From: Woeseiaceae bacterium
Lineage (GTDB): Bacteria > Pseudomonadota > Gammaproteobacteria > Steroidobacterales > Woeseiaceae
Reading direction: 5' to 3'
Length of the DNA: 64,000 bases
NCBI GenBank assembly: GCA_021773135.1
Contig: JAJFKP010000037.1
Span: 35,628 to 99,627 of the forward strand
The position numbers were made by a program, and so were the translations under genes. Positions 26,023-34,330 of the stretch are shown here, piece by piece. Position 1 is the first letter of the stretch, and the number at the start of each line of letters is the position of its first letter. The notes beneath the pieces were generated by a model that saw only the letters and a list, made by a program, of their open reading frames with translations, searched no databases and was not told the origin of the DNA.

Positions 26023-27042
26023 ATGGCAAGCATCGTTCTGGGCATCGGTTGCGCCCATACGCCACAGCTGCATACCGCCGCCAATCAGTGGCAGATTCGC
26101 GCCGCAAGAGACGCTGCCGACGGTGTGCCGCTGTGGTTCAAAGGTGAGCGCATGCCCTATGCAGAAGTTCTGGCGCGACGTGCGCACCTGAACCTGCAGA
26201 TCGATAGGGGTGAACGAGAGTTGCGCCTGCAGGCATCATTTGCGGCGCTCGCAAGGCTCGGCGACCTGTTCGCGGCCACTGATCCGGATGTGACCATCAT
26301 ATTCGGCAATGACCAGGCCGAAATTTTTCTCGATGACCTGAAACCTGCTTTCACGATCATGGGCAGTGCGGAGTTTCGTAATGTTCCCCGGACTGCGGCG
26401 CAGAAATCCCGACTGCCACCCGGTATTGCGCTGTCTGATAGCGGACATTTGCCGGATAATGATGCCGTCATTTTTCCGGGACATCCGGAGCTTGCACAAC
26501 ACCTTGCCAAATGCGCGGTAAATAATGAGTTTGACATTGCGTGGTCAAATCGGCAGTACCGCGCGGATCCCGAACGAGCACAAACGAGCGGCATGCCGCA
26601 CGCTTACGGCTTTATCTACAAGCAACTTTTTCGTAACCGGCCGGTCAGGAACATCCCGATAGACAGCAACACGGTGTTTTCGCCAAATCAACCGACGACC
26701 GCACGCTGCCTGGCGTTTGGTCGAATGATTGGTGAGGCAATCCGCGCCTGGGAAGAAGACCTGCGAGTCTGTGTGGTTGCCTCCGGAGGTTTGAGCCATT
26801 TTGTCGTCGACGAAGATTTTGATCAGGACATCATGCAGGCAATGAAGAACAACGACTTCGAGCACCTGCTCACCTATGACGAGGGTTACTACCAGGCGGG
26901 ATCGTCCGAGATTAAATCCTGGCTGGCGGCGGGTGGCGCGATGCAGGGAACCTGCCTGAAAGGACAGGTTGTGGATTACCAGGCGCTTTATCGGACCCCG
27001 GCCGGAACGGGCAGTTCGGCCGCCTTTATGGTGTGGCAATAG
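26023..27042 (+). CDS. LigB-superfamily extradiol dioxygenase (3-O-methylgallate/gallate-type)
   Basis: A 339-residue single-chain member of the LigB superfamily, longer than LigB itself. Key residues in order are His12 (GCAHTPQLH), the NDQ segment at residues 96-98 (IFGNDQAEIF), His193 (GMPHAYGF), His259 (ASGGLSHF) and Glu296 (GSSEIKSW). From memory, DesZ-like 3-O-methylgallate dioxygenases and proteins mislabelled protocatechuate 3,4-dioxygenase have Gln-containing GDDQ where LigB has a metal His, so the Gln may be normal for this branch. It probably cleaves a lignin-type catechol. It follows the IclR gene closely. Confidence 0.85.
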   Translation: MASIVLGIGCAHTPQLHTAANQWQIRAARDAADGVPLWFKGERMPYAEVLARRAHLNLQIDRGERELRLQASFAALARLGDLFAATDPDVTIIFGNDQAEIFLDDLKPAFTIMGSAEFRNVPRTAAQKSRLPPGIALSDSGHLPDNDAVIFPGHPELAQHLAKCAVNNEFDIAWSNRQYRADPERAQTSGMPHAYGFIYKQLFRNRPVRNIPIDSNTVFSPNQPTTARCLAFGRMIGEAIRAWEEDLRVCVVASGGLSHFVVDEDFDQDIMQAMKNNDFEHLLTYDEGYYQAGSSEIKSWLAAGGAMQGTCLKGQVVDYQALYRTPAGTGSSAAFMVWQ

Positions 27043-27084
27043 AAGAGATGCACCGGCTTGCCTGTGTGGATCGGGACCTGGTCG

Positions 27085-27522
27085 TTACTGCATGCCGGGG
27101 TGAAACTGCAGGTGACATTCTTCACACGGCGGATAAAGAACCTCGCCGGCCGTGAACATAGCTTCGATATTCCTGGTTTCCGCGGCCGTGCGGGCATCGA
27201 GACCCGCGTCAATCAGCCGGTCGGCAAACGCATCCCATGCCGGACTGGCGGCCCACTCGTTGTCCATCGGGCCTGTCCCGCCGACCTTGATGGTCTGACC
27301 TGCACGGATGACGACATCAGCCGCATCGATAAACACCTGCCAGTCTTCGTCAGTTTGCGGATCCTCGATGCCCCACAGGGTATCCGTTGCCGGCGTCACC
27401 ACTGTGACCATCAACTCGTTGACACTCATTGTCGGAACCGGCGCTGCGGTGTCAGCGGCTGATCCGGGTTGGCAGCCCACCTGTAGCAGACAGGCAATAA
27501 GGAGCAATGTAATTCTCGTCAT
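27085..27522 (-). CDS. Cytochrome c'-like haem protein, probable lipoprotein
   Basis: A 145-residue exported protein. The N-terminus MTRITLLLIACLLQVGCQ looks like a lipoprotein signal with a slightly imperfect lipobox (QVGC). A single c-type haem site, CEECH (Cys133, Cys136, His137), lies nine residues from the C-terminus. This placement, with a helical body of about 110 residues, is typical of the cytochrome c' four-helix bundle. An earlier ATG at 27552 would bury the signal sequence, so it was rejected. It diverges from two DUF6644-like membrane proteins. Possible roles are electron transfer or gas/NO binding; the sequence does not decide. Confidence 0.8.
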   Translation of the reverse strand: MTRITLLLIACLLQVGCQPGSAADTAAPVPTMSVNELMVTVVTPATDTLWGIEDPQTDEDWQVFIDAADVVIRAGQTIKVGGTGPMDNEWAASPAWDAFADRLIDAGLDARTAAETRNIEAMFTAGEVLYPPCEECHLQFHPGMQ

Positions 27523-27781
27523 TACTGGCGTTTCCAGGGCATTCGGACCCATCTCAAGCTGTTACGCTAGCGCGGAATGCGTGGCAATGTTTATCCGTGC
27601 AACTACCTATAACGATCGCTTGTCACGCATGACGACACGTGTGTCTGCTTCCGGGCACACGCTGTGGAAGTAATTCGGTACGATATCCGCAAGAAACAAA
27701 ACCACAGGCGATTCAGCGTCCGTGTGTAGCGAGTTGTCGTTAGAACAATAAAACAGGAAGTCCGCGGGGAAGGAGGTCACA

Positions 27782-28252
27782 GTGTTTGAATGGCTTGAGC
27801 TTACGCCAGTAGCAACCTGGGTAGGGGAGTCCCTGTATGGGTACCCGTTCATGCTGGGTTTACATGCAGTCGGGCTTGCGATTGTTGTGGGAATTTTTGC
27901 AATGCGCGACATGCGTCTGCTGGGGCAATTTTCCGGCATCAGTTACGCATCGATTGACGGCCTGCGCAAACTGGCCTGGACGGGCTTCGGCATTAACGCC
28001 GTGTCCGGGTGTTTTCTTTTCAGTTCGCAGGCGACGACGTTCATCACCAGTACTCCTTTTCTGCTCAAGATCGGCATGATTTTCCTGGCCGCGATTTGCG
28101 CCGCGATTATTCAAAATCGCATGCATAGCGATGCCGCGAACTGGGATGAATCAGGTACTGCTGCAGTCGGATCAGTTCGAGTGTTGGCATTCGTGTCGCT
28201 CACACTCTGGATGGGTGCGATTATCTCTGGTCGCCTGGTCGCGTACCTCTAG
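27782..28252 (+). CDS. DUF6644-like four-helix membrane protein, first paralogue
   Basis: A 156-residue integral membrane protein with four predicted helices (about residues 20-42, 62-82, 90-110 and 132-152). It starts at GTG with a full AGGAGG five bases upstream. Helix 1 carries LHAVG, followed by RDMRLLG and later GFGINAVSG. The same pattern is seen in the next gene (LHFMG, DLRMAG, GFGINMVTG), so the two are tandem paralogues 18 bases apart. A conserved membrane His suggests haem or quinone contact. The family is annotated only as an uncharacterised membrane protein. Its partner is probably the divergent cytochrome c'-like protein. Confidence 0.8.
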   Translation: MFEWLELTPVATWVGESLYGYPFMLGLHAVGLAIVVGIFAMRDMRLLGQFSGISYASIDGLRKLAWTGFGINAVSGCFLFSSQATTFITSTPFLLKIGMIFLAAICAAIIQNRMHSDAANWDESGTAAVGSVRVLAFVSLTLWMGAIISGRLVAYL

Positions 28253-28270
28253 AAGACAGGGAGAAAGAAA

Positions 28271-28756
28271 ATGGAAGGTTTTGTACAAGCAATCGAAGGT
28301 ACCGCGATAAACCAGTGGGTGCTCGGGTCGCAGTGGGCCTGGCCGATTATGGAAATCCTGCACTTCATGGGGCTGTCACTGTTGCTTGGGTCACTCCTGG
28401 TCATTGATCTGCGGATGGCCGGGTTCTTTCGCAAGATTGATGTCGGTGCAACGCACAAGATGCTGCCGTGGGTGTTTGTCGGTTTTGGCATCAACATGGT
28501 GACGGGAATACTGTTTGTGATGGGCGATCCGGCACGCTATACCGCCAACATCGGCTTCTGGTGGAAGATGGGTCTGGTCATCGTTGCCGGTTTAAACGCC
28601 CTGTGGTTCTGGTGGAAAATCAATCCCGTTATGAAAACGTGGGAACCGCATGCCGACACGCCAGCGTTGGCAAAGGTCATCGCCTGGGTGTCATTGGGCT
28701 CATGGTTTGGCGTGCTGTTGCTCGGCCGATTGATTCCGTACATCGGTACAGGCTAA
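28271..28756 (+). CDS. DUF6644-like four-helix membrane protein, second paralogue
   Basis: A 161-residue paralogue of the preceding protein, with four predicted helices and the shared LHxxG, DLRxxG and GFGINxVxG motifs. GGGAG precedes the ATG by about seven bases. It is Trp-rich in helix 3 and after it (FWWKMG, LWFWWKI), unlike its partner, so the two may form a heterodimer with distinct faces. A weak intrinsic terminator follows at 28802-28824, marking the end of a two-gene operon. No function is known to me. Confidence 0.8.
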   Translation: MEGFVQAIEGTAINQWVLGSQWAWPIMEILHFMGLSLLLGSLLVIDLRMAGFFRKIDVGATHKMLPWVFVGFGINMVTGILFVMGDPARYTANIGFWWKMGLVIVAGLNALWFWWKINPVMKTWEPHADTPALAKVIAWVSLGSWFGVLLLGRLIPYIGTG

Positions 28757-28801
28757 CGGTTTGTTCCAGGTTTCAGTTCGAAACAGGTTCGATTCGGAAA
28801 A

Positions 28802-28824
28802 GGCTCGCAGTTGCGGGTCTTTTT
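28802..28824 (+). terminator. Weak intrinsic terminator
   Basis: GGCTCGC, loop AGTT, GCGGGTC forms a seven-pair stem with two G-U pairs, followed by TTTTT. It lies 46 bases after the second DUF6644-like gene and 65 bases before the MFS gene. Strength is doubtful because of the wobble pairs and short T run. Confidence 0.4.
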
Positions 28825-28888
28825 CGTCTGCATCGATTGCACTTTCGACCTTTGGACGTGAGGTCGGTAACTTGACAAGGTTTATCCG

Positions 28889-30124
28889 ATGAGCGAAGTC
28901 AGCGTATCGGCTTTCTCGAGTCGGAACTATCGCAAATACCTGTACGGCAATATTTGCTCCGTCCTCGGCGTCTGGATTCAACGACTCGCCCTTGGCTGGC
29001 ATGCCTGGCAACTCAGCGAGTCAACGCTGGTGGTCGGCCTGGTGGCGGCGGCGCAGTTCATGCCACTGATCGTGCTGACGCCATTTTTCGGCGTCGTCGC
29101 CGATCGCGTCAATACCCGTCTCGCTGCAATAGCGATGCATGCAGTGCTCGCGCTGATCGCGACGATGCTGGCATTGCTGACACTGTCCGGCAACATGACG
29201 ATCGAATGGCTCGGCGCACTGGCACTGATGCACGGTTTTGCGAACAGTGCTTACTCTCCGGTTCGATTGGCGCTGATCCCGAATCTCGTGCGCAAGGAAC
29301 AATTTCCGAGTGCGGTCGCAATCGCATCAATGTCGTTTAATATCTCCCGTTTTATCGGCCCAGGAATAGCCGGTGCCATTGTCGCTGTTTATGGGCTGGC
29401 AGCTGCCTATGCGATCAACGCGGTGACCTATCTGCCGGTGATCCTCGCACTGGCTATTATTCGCATTGATGAGCGTCCCGAGGACACCGCGCCAGCCAAA
29501 CCCTACTTCGCGCAGCTTCTGGAAGGTGTCAGGTATACGCGTGATCACGCGCAGATCCGGCAAATTATCCTGCTTTCCGGTGTCAGCAATTTTTTCGGTC
29601 GCGGCATTCTCGAGTTGATGCCTGCGTTCGCTGCGCTCATTTTTGAAGGCGGCAGTGGGGTGCTGGCGGCGCTGATGGCGGCCGCGGGAATCGGCGCCAT
29701 TCTGGCAAGCCTGCTGTTTTCATTTGGCGCCTTTCGGCATCAGCTGCATGCCGTCGTTGCGGTTGGATCCATCGGCGTCGGTTTTTCCATTGCATTTTTT
29801 GGCTGGATCAGCACGCTCCCGATGGGAATATTTGTCGTGCTGCTGCTGGGCATGTTCGCCAGCGTGGTTTCAATTGGGTCACAAACGGAAGTTCAGATCC
29901 TGGTCGAAAACCGGCTGCGAGGCAGGGTGTTGAGCCTCTGGACCCTGGTCATCATGGGTGGACCCGCTGTCGGCAGCGTCGTCGCAGGAGCGCTCGCGGA
30001 AAATATCGGCGCGACCTACACTTCGTACGCGTTTGCGGCGACCTGTTTTTTACTGATCCTGGTCGTCGGACTGAAACGCCCCCAATCCTCCCCCGGTGTT
30101 GATCAAAGTGCAGTAGACGGGTGA
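28889..30124 (+). CDS. MFS transporter, EntS-like exporter
   Basis: A 411-residue, roughly 12-helix major facilitator. It begins with the SRNYRKYLYGNICSVLG helix found in the EntS/MFS_3 group of drug and siderophore exporters, has PFFGVVADRVNTRLAA in loop 2-3, and the second half contains VENRLRGRVLSLW, typical of that group. The substrate is unknown. It stands alone between the DUF6644-like genes and the convergent MhpB-type gene. Nothing in the sequence links it to aromatic uptake rather than efflux; the family favours efflux. Confidence 0.87.
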   Translation: MSEVSVSAFSSRNYRKYLYGNICSVLGVWIQRLALGWHAWQLSESTLVVGLVAAAQFMPLIVLTPFFGVVADRVNTRLAAIAMHAVLALIATMLALLTLSGNMTIEWLGALALMHGFANSAYSPVRLALIPNLVRKEQFPSAVAIASMSFNISRFIGPGIAGAIVAVYGLAAAYAINAVTYLPVILALAIIRIDERPEDTAPAKPYFAQLLEGVRYTRDHAQIRQIILLSGVSNFFGRGILELMPAFAALIFEGGSGVLAALMAAAGIGAILASLLFSFGAFRHQLHAVVAVGSIGVGFSIAFFGWISTLPMGIFVVLLLGMFASVVSIGSQTEVQILVENRLRGRVLSLWTLVIMGGPAVGSVVAGALAENIGATYTSYAFAATCFLLILVVGLKRPQSSPGVDQSAVDG

Positions 30125-30196
30125 GGATTGATCTTTAGCAAGTATGGCCCGGGAATCGTCGGCCGAACTTCTGCGAAACAGAATGTTGTAATCCTG

Positions 30197-30213
30197 TCGC
30201 AATCTTATTGCGA
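30197..30213. repeat. Short perfect inverted repeat between convergent genes
   Basis: TCGCAAT, loop CTT, ATTGCGA: seven pairs around a three-base loop, in the 218-base gap between the MFS and MhpB-type genes. There is no T run on either strand, so it is not a standard terminator. No gene or other signal is seen in this gap. Confidence 0.3.
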
Positions 30214-30342
30214 GCCGCACGTTTGTCGAAATCAGTTCAGGTGAGATCAGGTCGAACACCGGCATGTATGCGAAACGTCCCCGCAGACTAGTGACTTGCT
30301 CGATGCAGTTCGCAAGGCCACAAGAATACACTGACATCAATT

Positions 30343-31302
30343 TCAGTCTGCGTGGACGATACCGGCGGCAATGCCAAGTTCCGGCGCGACGGTATAGAAA
30401 TCAGTCACAGGTGCGGAGCCACCGGCTGCCTGATGCGCTGCTGCTGCTGCAATCCACGTGTGCAGTTCCATTGAACCAATGCCCGCTTCCTCAATCAGTG
30501 CGTAAGGATCCCAATGGTCGAATTCTTCCAGCCGAGCGCCACAGAAAACCTCCAGGAAGCGTTCATCAGCTTCCTGATTGAGTTTCATGTCTTTCGCCGT
30601 CCGCTCACCGCGAACAATCATTTCCGCGCCTTCGATGTGCATGACTTCAAGCAGCTCAAGCCACTGCGCCGGACTTAATGAATCGACCTCGTCGCCTCCG
30701 GAACGTTGCCATGCAGCGACGTCGGGCGTTCCTTTGCCGACCTCGGGGTAGTAGCGGCGTGGATTATGGGACATCCCGCCGGAAGCCAGGAACAGTACGC
30801 GCTTATCCAGGCTTGACGCATACCTGCCAATCGCCTGTCCCATTAAGCGGCTTCTGCGAAACGGCACATAGGGCTCGGCAATAGCGTTAATAAATACCGG
30901 GATGACCGGTTTGGCATCGAGGCCGCCAAGCATGTTGTTAATCGTTTGCGAAAAGGCATGGTCCACGGTCATGTCGGTCGAAAAAGCCGGGTCGATGTCG
31001 TTCTGCCGCAAGTAGTTGACCATGGCGGTCGCGGCGTCCGTAGGCACATTCAGAGGACCCTCGAATCCGCCAATGTCACCGACCGCGGTTGCCTTCAGGC
31101 CGACACAAAAAGCCGGCATTAACTTCAGGAAAAAGCCATTGAAATGGTCGGCGCCGAAGGCGATGACCAGGTCCGAATCAAAAGCCCGGGCGGCAGCCTC
31201 GCGTTCTGCATAGGCTTTCTGCAACCCGCTCCATTCTTCCGGTGCCCTGGCATAGCAATATAGTAACGGGCTATGAGAGGCGCATATCAATGAGGTCGCC
31301 AT
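30343..31302 (-). CDS. mhpB: MhpB-type 2,3-dihydroxyphenylpropionate 1,2-dioxygenase
   Basis: A 319-residue class III extradiol dioxygenase. It has the MhpB residues at the same numbers as the E. coli enzyme: His10 (ASHSPL), His53 (ADHFNGFF), Asp114-His115 (TVDHAFSQ) and His179 (SGGMSHNP). It would cleave 2,3-dihydroxyphenylpropionate or a related 3-substituted catechol between C1 and C2 using Fe(II). AGGA lies about ten bases before the ATG. It ends a four-gene leftward operon with FAH-family hydrolase, NTF2-like and cytochrome b561 genes. MhpC, MhpD and the other mhp genes are absent, so the true substrate may differ. Confidence 0.88.
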   Translation of the reverse strand: MATSLICASHSPLLYCYARAPEEWSGLQKAYAEREAAARAFDSDLVIAFGADHFNGFFLKLMPAFCVGLKATAVGDIGGFEGPLNVPTDAATAMVNYLRQNDIDPAFSTDMTVDHAFSQTINNMLGGLDAKPVIPVFINAIAEPYVPFRRSRLMGQAIGRYASSLDKRVLFLASGGMSHNPRRYYPEVGKGTPDVAAWQRSGGDEVDSLSPAQWLELLEVMHIEGAEMIVRGERTAKDMKLNQEADERFLEVFCGARLEEFDHWDPYALIEEAGIGSMELHTWIAAAAAHQAAGGSAPVTDFYTVAPELGIAAGIVHAD

Positions 31303-31311
31303 GGTGTTTTC

Positions 31312-31776
31312 CTAGTTTGAGCCTACCGGCCCTTTGTTTCCTGGTGCAACGAAGATGCGCTCGATGTGTCGCCGGCTGAATCGCCAGCGCTGGTCTTCAC
31401 ACAGCCGGTATTCATCGCTGAAATCAGCAACCAGGTGCGGCATCGCAGCGGCTACGGGTGGCTGTGCATCGGCTGCGAAAGTCATGCAGACACTGCTGCC
31501 CTTTGCGGAGTGTCCATCGATGAGTTCGATGCGCAGTCCGGTCTGCAAGTGTCGCGAAATGCGCGTACCCGCCTGATTGCGTTCATCGAACAGCTTATGA
31601 ATGGCTGAGCGTCCGTGCGAAGCTCTCGCCCCATGCGTGTATATCGCGTCTTCCGTAAACAGTTCGGCAAATCGATCCGTCTCTCGGTGATCGAGTAAAT
31701 AACAGAAATCTGCATTCAGCTCGTTCAGCGCGAGCTTGATTTCAATGATGCCCTTGCTAGTCAGTTCAGCCGCCAT
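31312..31776 (-). CDS. NTF2-like/SnoaL-like protein
   Basis: A 154-residue protein with the cone-shaped NTF2-like fold expected from its pattern: an N-terminal helix with LLDHRETDRFAELFTEDAIY, then beta strands ending in WRFSRRHIERIFV. This is the SnoaL_4 group that includes scytalone dehydratase-like and ring-hydroxylating dioxygenase beta-like proteins. It starts within the last 16 bases of the FAH-family gene and precedes the dioxygenase gene by nine bases. Isomerase, hydratase or binding functions are all known in the fold. A step in the same pathway is likely, but the reaction is unknown. Confidence 0.83.
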   Translation of the reverse strand: MAAELTSKGIIEIKLALNELNADFCYLLDHRETDRFAELFTEDAIYTHGARASHGRSAIHKLFDERNQAGTRISRHLQTGLRIELIDGHSAKGSSVCMTFAADAQPPVAAAMPHLVADFSDEYRLCEDQRWRFSRRHIERIFVAPGNKGPVGSN

Positions 31777-32708
31777 TGCCCTATGTCCCTGTCTTCGACG
31801 ATGACTTCGTTCACGAGCGTTCCGAGACCTTCAATGCTGACTGAAACCGGGCCTGCCACCTTCTGGAAATTCGCGGAATGAATTGACTTCCGACCGCGGG
31901 AGGGTTTGAAAGCGGTTCCACAGCTAATGATGTCCCCTGGCTCGAGCGTCATGAACTGGCTGATGTAGCTGACCAGTTCCACGACTTTGTAGTTGTAATA
32001 GCGAGTGCTGTCTTCTGCGACCACTTCGCCGCCGACGGAACAGCTGACGGCGAGGTCATCCGGGTCGGGGATTTCATCTGCGGTAACCAGCATCGGGCCC
32101 AGGCAGCCGAAGGTGTCAGTTCCTTTGTAACGAGCGGCATAGGAAAGATGCTGTTCGCGCCGTAACAGTTCACCGGGGTTGTCAGGGTCGGCGTACAAGG
32201 CCCAATAGTGGAACATATCTTCCGCCCGCATGCCGTTGCCCGTGATGTCATTGCAGATCGTGTAGCCAAAGATGCTGTCCATGGCGTCCGCTGCATCGAT
32301 ATCTTTTGTCTTTTTACCTATCACAACCGCGAGTTCCGGTTCCGGATGGGCACTGCCAAAGTAGGTTCTGATACGAATTGCACCGCCATGTCCGACGAGG
32401 CAGGACGCGGGTTTGAGGAAGAACGCGGGATGGTCCGGAGCACTGATCTTGCGTTCATTGCTGGCCGAGTTATTCATCGCGACACCGCAGATCTTGCCCG
32501 GTCGTGTTACCGGGGGATGCCAGGTGATGTCTTCGTCGCGAACCGTCTTGCCGGCGCTCAGCGCTGCCTGCGTTTTTGCAAAGCCCGTGTTACCCATGCA
32601 AATCAGCTCGAGCATCGAGGCGACACCATCGATGATCGCTAGGCTGCCGTCGTGTTTTTCAACTCCGACGCAGTCGGAGCCATCCAGGCTGAAACTCGCG
32701 AGTCTCAT
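31761..32708 (-). CDS. Fumarylacetoacetate hydrolase family enzyme, second copy
   Basis: A 315-residue FAH-superfamily protein, longer than the one at 15706-16566. The core motifs are AVVIGKKTKDIDA, GYTICNDITGNGMRAED and GDIISCGTAFKPS. The N-terminus MRLASFSLDGSDCVGVEKHDG is the usual FAH cap. Near a MhpB-type dioxygenase it could act as hydratase, decarboxylase or C-C hydrolase on the ring-cleavage product. Its ATG overlaps the stop of the cytochrome b561 gene and its 3' end overlaps the NTF2-like gene, so all are cotranscribed. The exact substrate is not readable. Confidence 0.87.
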   Translation of the reverse strand: MRLASFSLDGSDCVGVEKHDGSLAIIDGVASMLELICMGNTGFAKTQAALSAGKTVRDEDITWHPPVTRPGKICGVAMNNSASNERKISAPDHPAFFLKPASCLVGHGGAIRIRTYFGSAHPEPELAVVIGKKTKDIDAADAMDSIFGYTICNDITGNGMRAEDMFHYWALYADPDNPGELLRREQHLSYAARYKGTDTFGCLGPMLVTADEIPDPDDLAVSCSVGGEVVAEDSTRYYNYKVVELVSYISQFMTLEPGDIISCGTAFKPSRGRKSIHSANFQKVAGPVSVSIEGLGTLVNEVIVEDRDIGQWRLN

Positions 32709-33304
32709 TCCTCGGCGACCGGTTTGTTCTGCCTGCCAGGCCAGATCATGCGAATGATGGTTTCGTCAGTATGGAACATGAGATGTTTCAAGGCGCCTCC
32801 AATGTGGAGCAGTATGAGCACAAAAAGGAACAGGGAGGCATTCGAATGCAGCAGCCAGGCGAAAGAACGGAGCGTTTCAGACTCGCCAAATGGTCCCGAA
32901 ATCACGAGCACGTCAAAAGCGCTGATCTGCTTGCCGCTCGACCAGACCAGAAGCGGACCGGAAAGCAACATCACGGCCAGGAAGGAAAGCATTCCATAGT
33001 GGGCAAACCGGGCGACGCGATGGATAAATACCGACTGTCCTCTGACGTGTGGATGCCCTGAACGCAGGCGCCAGATAATTCGGAAAAAAATGAGCAGCCA
33101 TGCGCTGGCGGCGATCGATATGTGCAATTGGCGCCATTCGTTTGCTTCCTCGCTCGGGGCGTCCAGAATGCTCATGCCGATAAACCATAGCGCGATGACG
33201 ATTATGGTCGTCGTCCAGTGCAGCAGTATCGAGATCCAGCCGTAAATTTCAGCGCTGTCGTACAAACGGCTCGATGCATCCTGCTTTTGAGATTTTCCTG
33301 GCAT
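32705..33304 (-). CDS. Cytochrome b561-type di-haem membrane protein
   Basis: A 199-residue four-helix cytochrome b of the bacterial b561/Ni-hydrogenase b subunit family. Candidate haem ligands are His in helix 1 (SILLHWTT), helix 2 (WRQLHIS), helix 3 (RFAHYGML) and helix 4 (LLHIGGALKH). It would move electrons between quinol and a periplasmic acceptor. It is the first gene of the leftward operon with FAH, NTF2-like and MhpB-type genes, joined to FAH by ATGA, an uncommon companion for a cytoplasmic ring-cleavage route. The start at 33304 is divergent from HupE. Confidence 0.88.
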   Translation of the reverse strand: MPGKSQKQDASSRLYDSAEIYGWISILLHWTTTIIVIALWFIGMSILDAPSEEANEWRQLHISIAASAWLLIFFRIIWRLRSGHPHVRGQSVFIHRVARFAHYGMLSFLAVMLLSGPLLVWSSGKQISAFDVLVISGPFGESETLRSFAWLLHSNASLFLFVLILLHIGGALKHLMFHTDETIIRMIWPGRQNKPVAEE

Positions 33305-33449
33305 TGAGTCCTTGCAAGCGCCCGAAACCGGCTCGTTATTTCAACACAGGGACCCGTTTTTTTCGACCTTTTGTTTCGCCCGGCGATACGGGTCGTGTAT
33401 CGTCGCGACGAAGCCGGATAGAATTGTCGGCCGTGCCCGGAAACACATC

Positions 33450-34166
33450 ATGCAGATATTGACCCGAGAAAATCCAAATTCAGGACTAGCCATAAGGCTT
33501 TTCTGGATAGCTATGTTTTCGCTGCTCGCGGGCTCTCTCTATGCCCACGGTGTGGCCGGCGAAGATGCTGAATTTCTGCAACGAAACGCGGGCCGTGCGC
33601 TCGGCGTATTTACCTATCTCGGCGCCAAGCACATGTTTACCGGCTATGACCATTTGTTGTACCTGGTCGGCGTTATATTCTTTCTTTATCGTCCTAAAGA
33701 CATCGCGGTCTATGTAACGCTCTTCGCCCTTGGTCACAGCGTTACGCTGCTTGGCGGTGTACTTGGCGGGATTCACGTCAACGTGTACCTGATAGACGCC
33801 CTGATCGGACTGTCAGTGGTCTACAAGGCGTTCGAAAACCTGGACGGTTTCAGGACGGTTTTCGGCGTGCAGCCCAACGCAAAAATTGCGGTTTTTGTAT
33901 TCGGTCTGGCGCACGGTTTCGGACTGGCGACCAAGCTGCAGGAATTCGACCTGTCCGAAAACGGTTTGGTGGCGAATATCCTGTCATTCAATGTTGGTGT
34001 CGAGATCGGGCAGCTGATGGCGCTGGCCGTGTTGCTGATCCTGATCAACGCATGGCGCGCCACGGGTGGATTTACCCGGCACGCAAACGGGTTCAATGTG
34101 CTGCTGATGTTTGCCGGATTCACGCTCGCCGCCTACCAGCTGGCGGGATATGTTTATGCCAACTGA
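33450..34166 (+). CDS. HupE/UreJ family membrane protein, probable metal carrier
   Basis: A 238-residue membrane protein. After an N-terminal hydrophobic segment ending LYAHG, the HupE signature HMFTGYDHLL supplies His61, Asp67 and His68, followed by about six helices (FALGHSVTL, GLAHGFGLA). HupE/UreJ proteins are linked to nickel or related metal uptake, and this branch (HupE_UreJ_2) often accompanies TonB receptors. The start at 33450 with GGAAA seven bases upstream was chosen over an ORF beginning at 33312. The next two genes encode an outer-membrane receptor and a membrane anchor, which suggests one transport unit. The metal is unknown. Confidence 0.85.
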   Translation: MQILTRENPNSGLAIRLFWIAMFSLLAGSLYAHGVAGEDAEFLQRNAGRALGVFTYLGAKHMFTGYDHLLYLVGVIFFLYRPKDIAVYVTLFALGHSVTLLGGVLGGIHVNVYLIDALIGLSVVYKAFENLDGFRTVFGVQPNAKIAVFVFGLAHGFGLATKLQEFDLSENGLVANILSFNVGVEIGQLMALAVLLILINAWRATGGFTRHANGFNVLLMFAGFTLAAYQLAGYVYAN

Positions 34167-34330
34167 ATGACTGTTGACGTGCCTAAGGCGTTATTGGCGT
34201 CGTTCGATTGGTAGGCAAACGGCAGGGTCTTTGGCAACCGGCGCTTGCTTTGCGATTGCCTGTCGAAAAAGTTCAAGTGGCCGGCTCAGATAAGCGTTAC
34301 TTTTCCAAAACTCCCAATGCAAGCAGGCTA

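Noticed and set aside
27635..27642. ACACGTGT palindrome between the cytochrome c'-like and DUF6644-like genes
   Set aside because: Eight bases only, no second copy and no clear promoter around it.
30050..30340. 96-residue open frame on the minus strand between the MFS and MhpB-type genes
   Set aside because: Overlaps the MFS 3' end, has no ribosome site and no recognisable motif.
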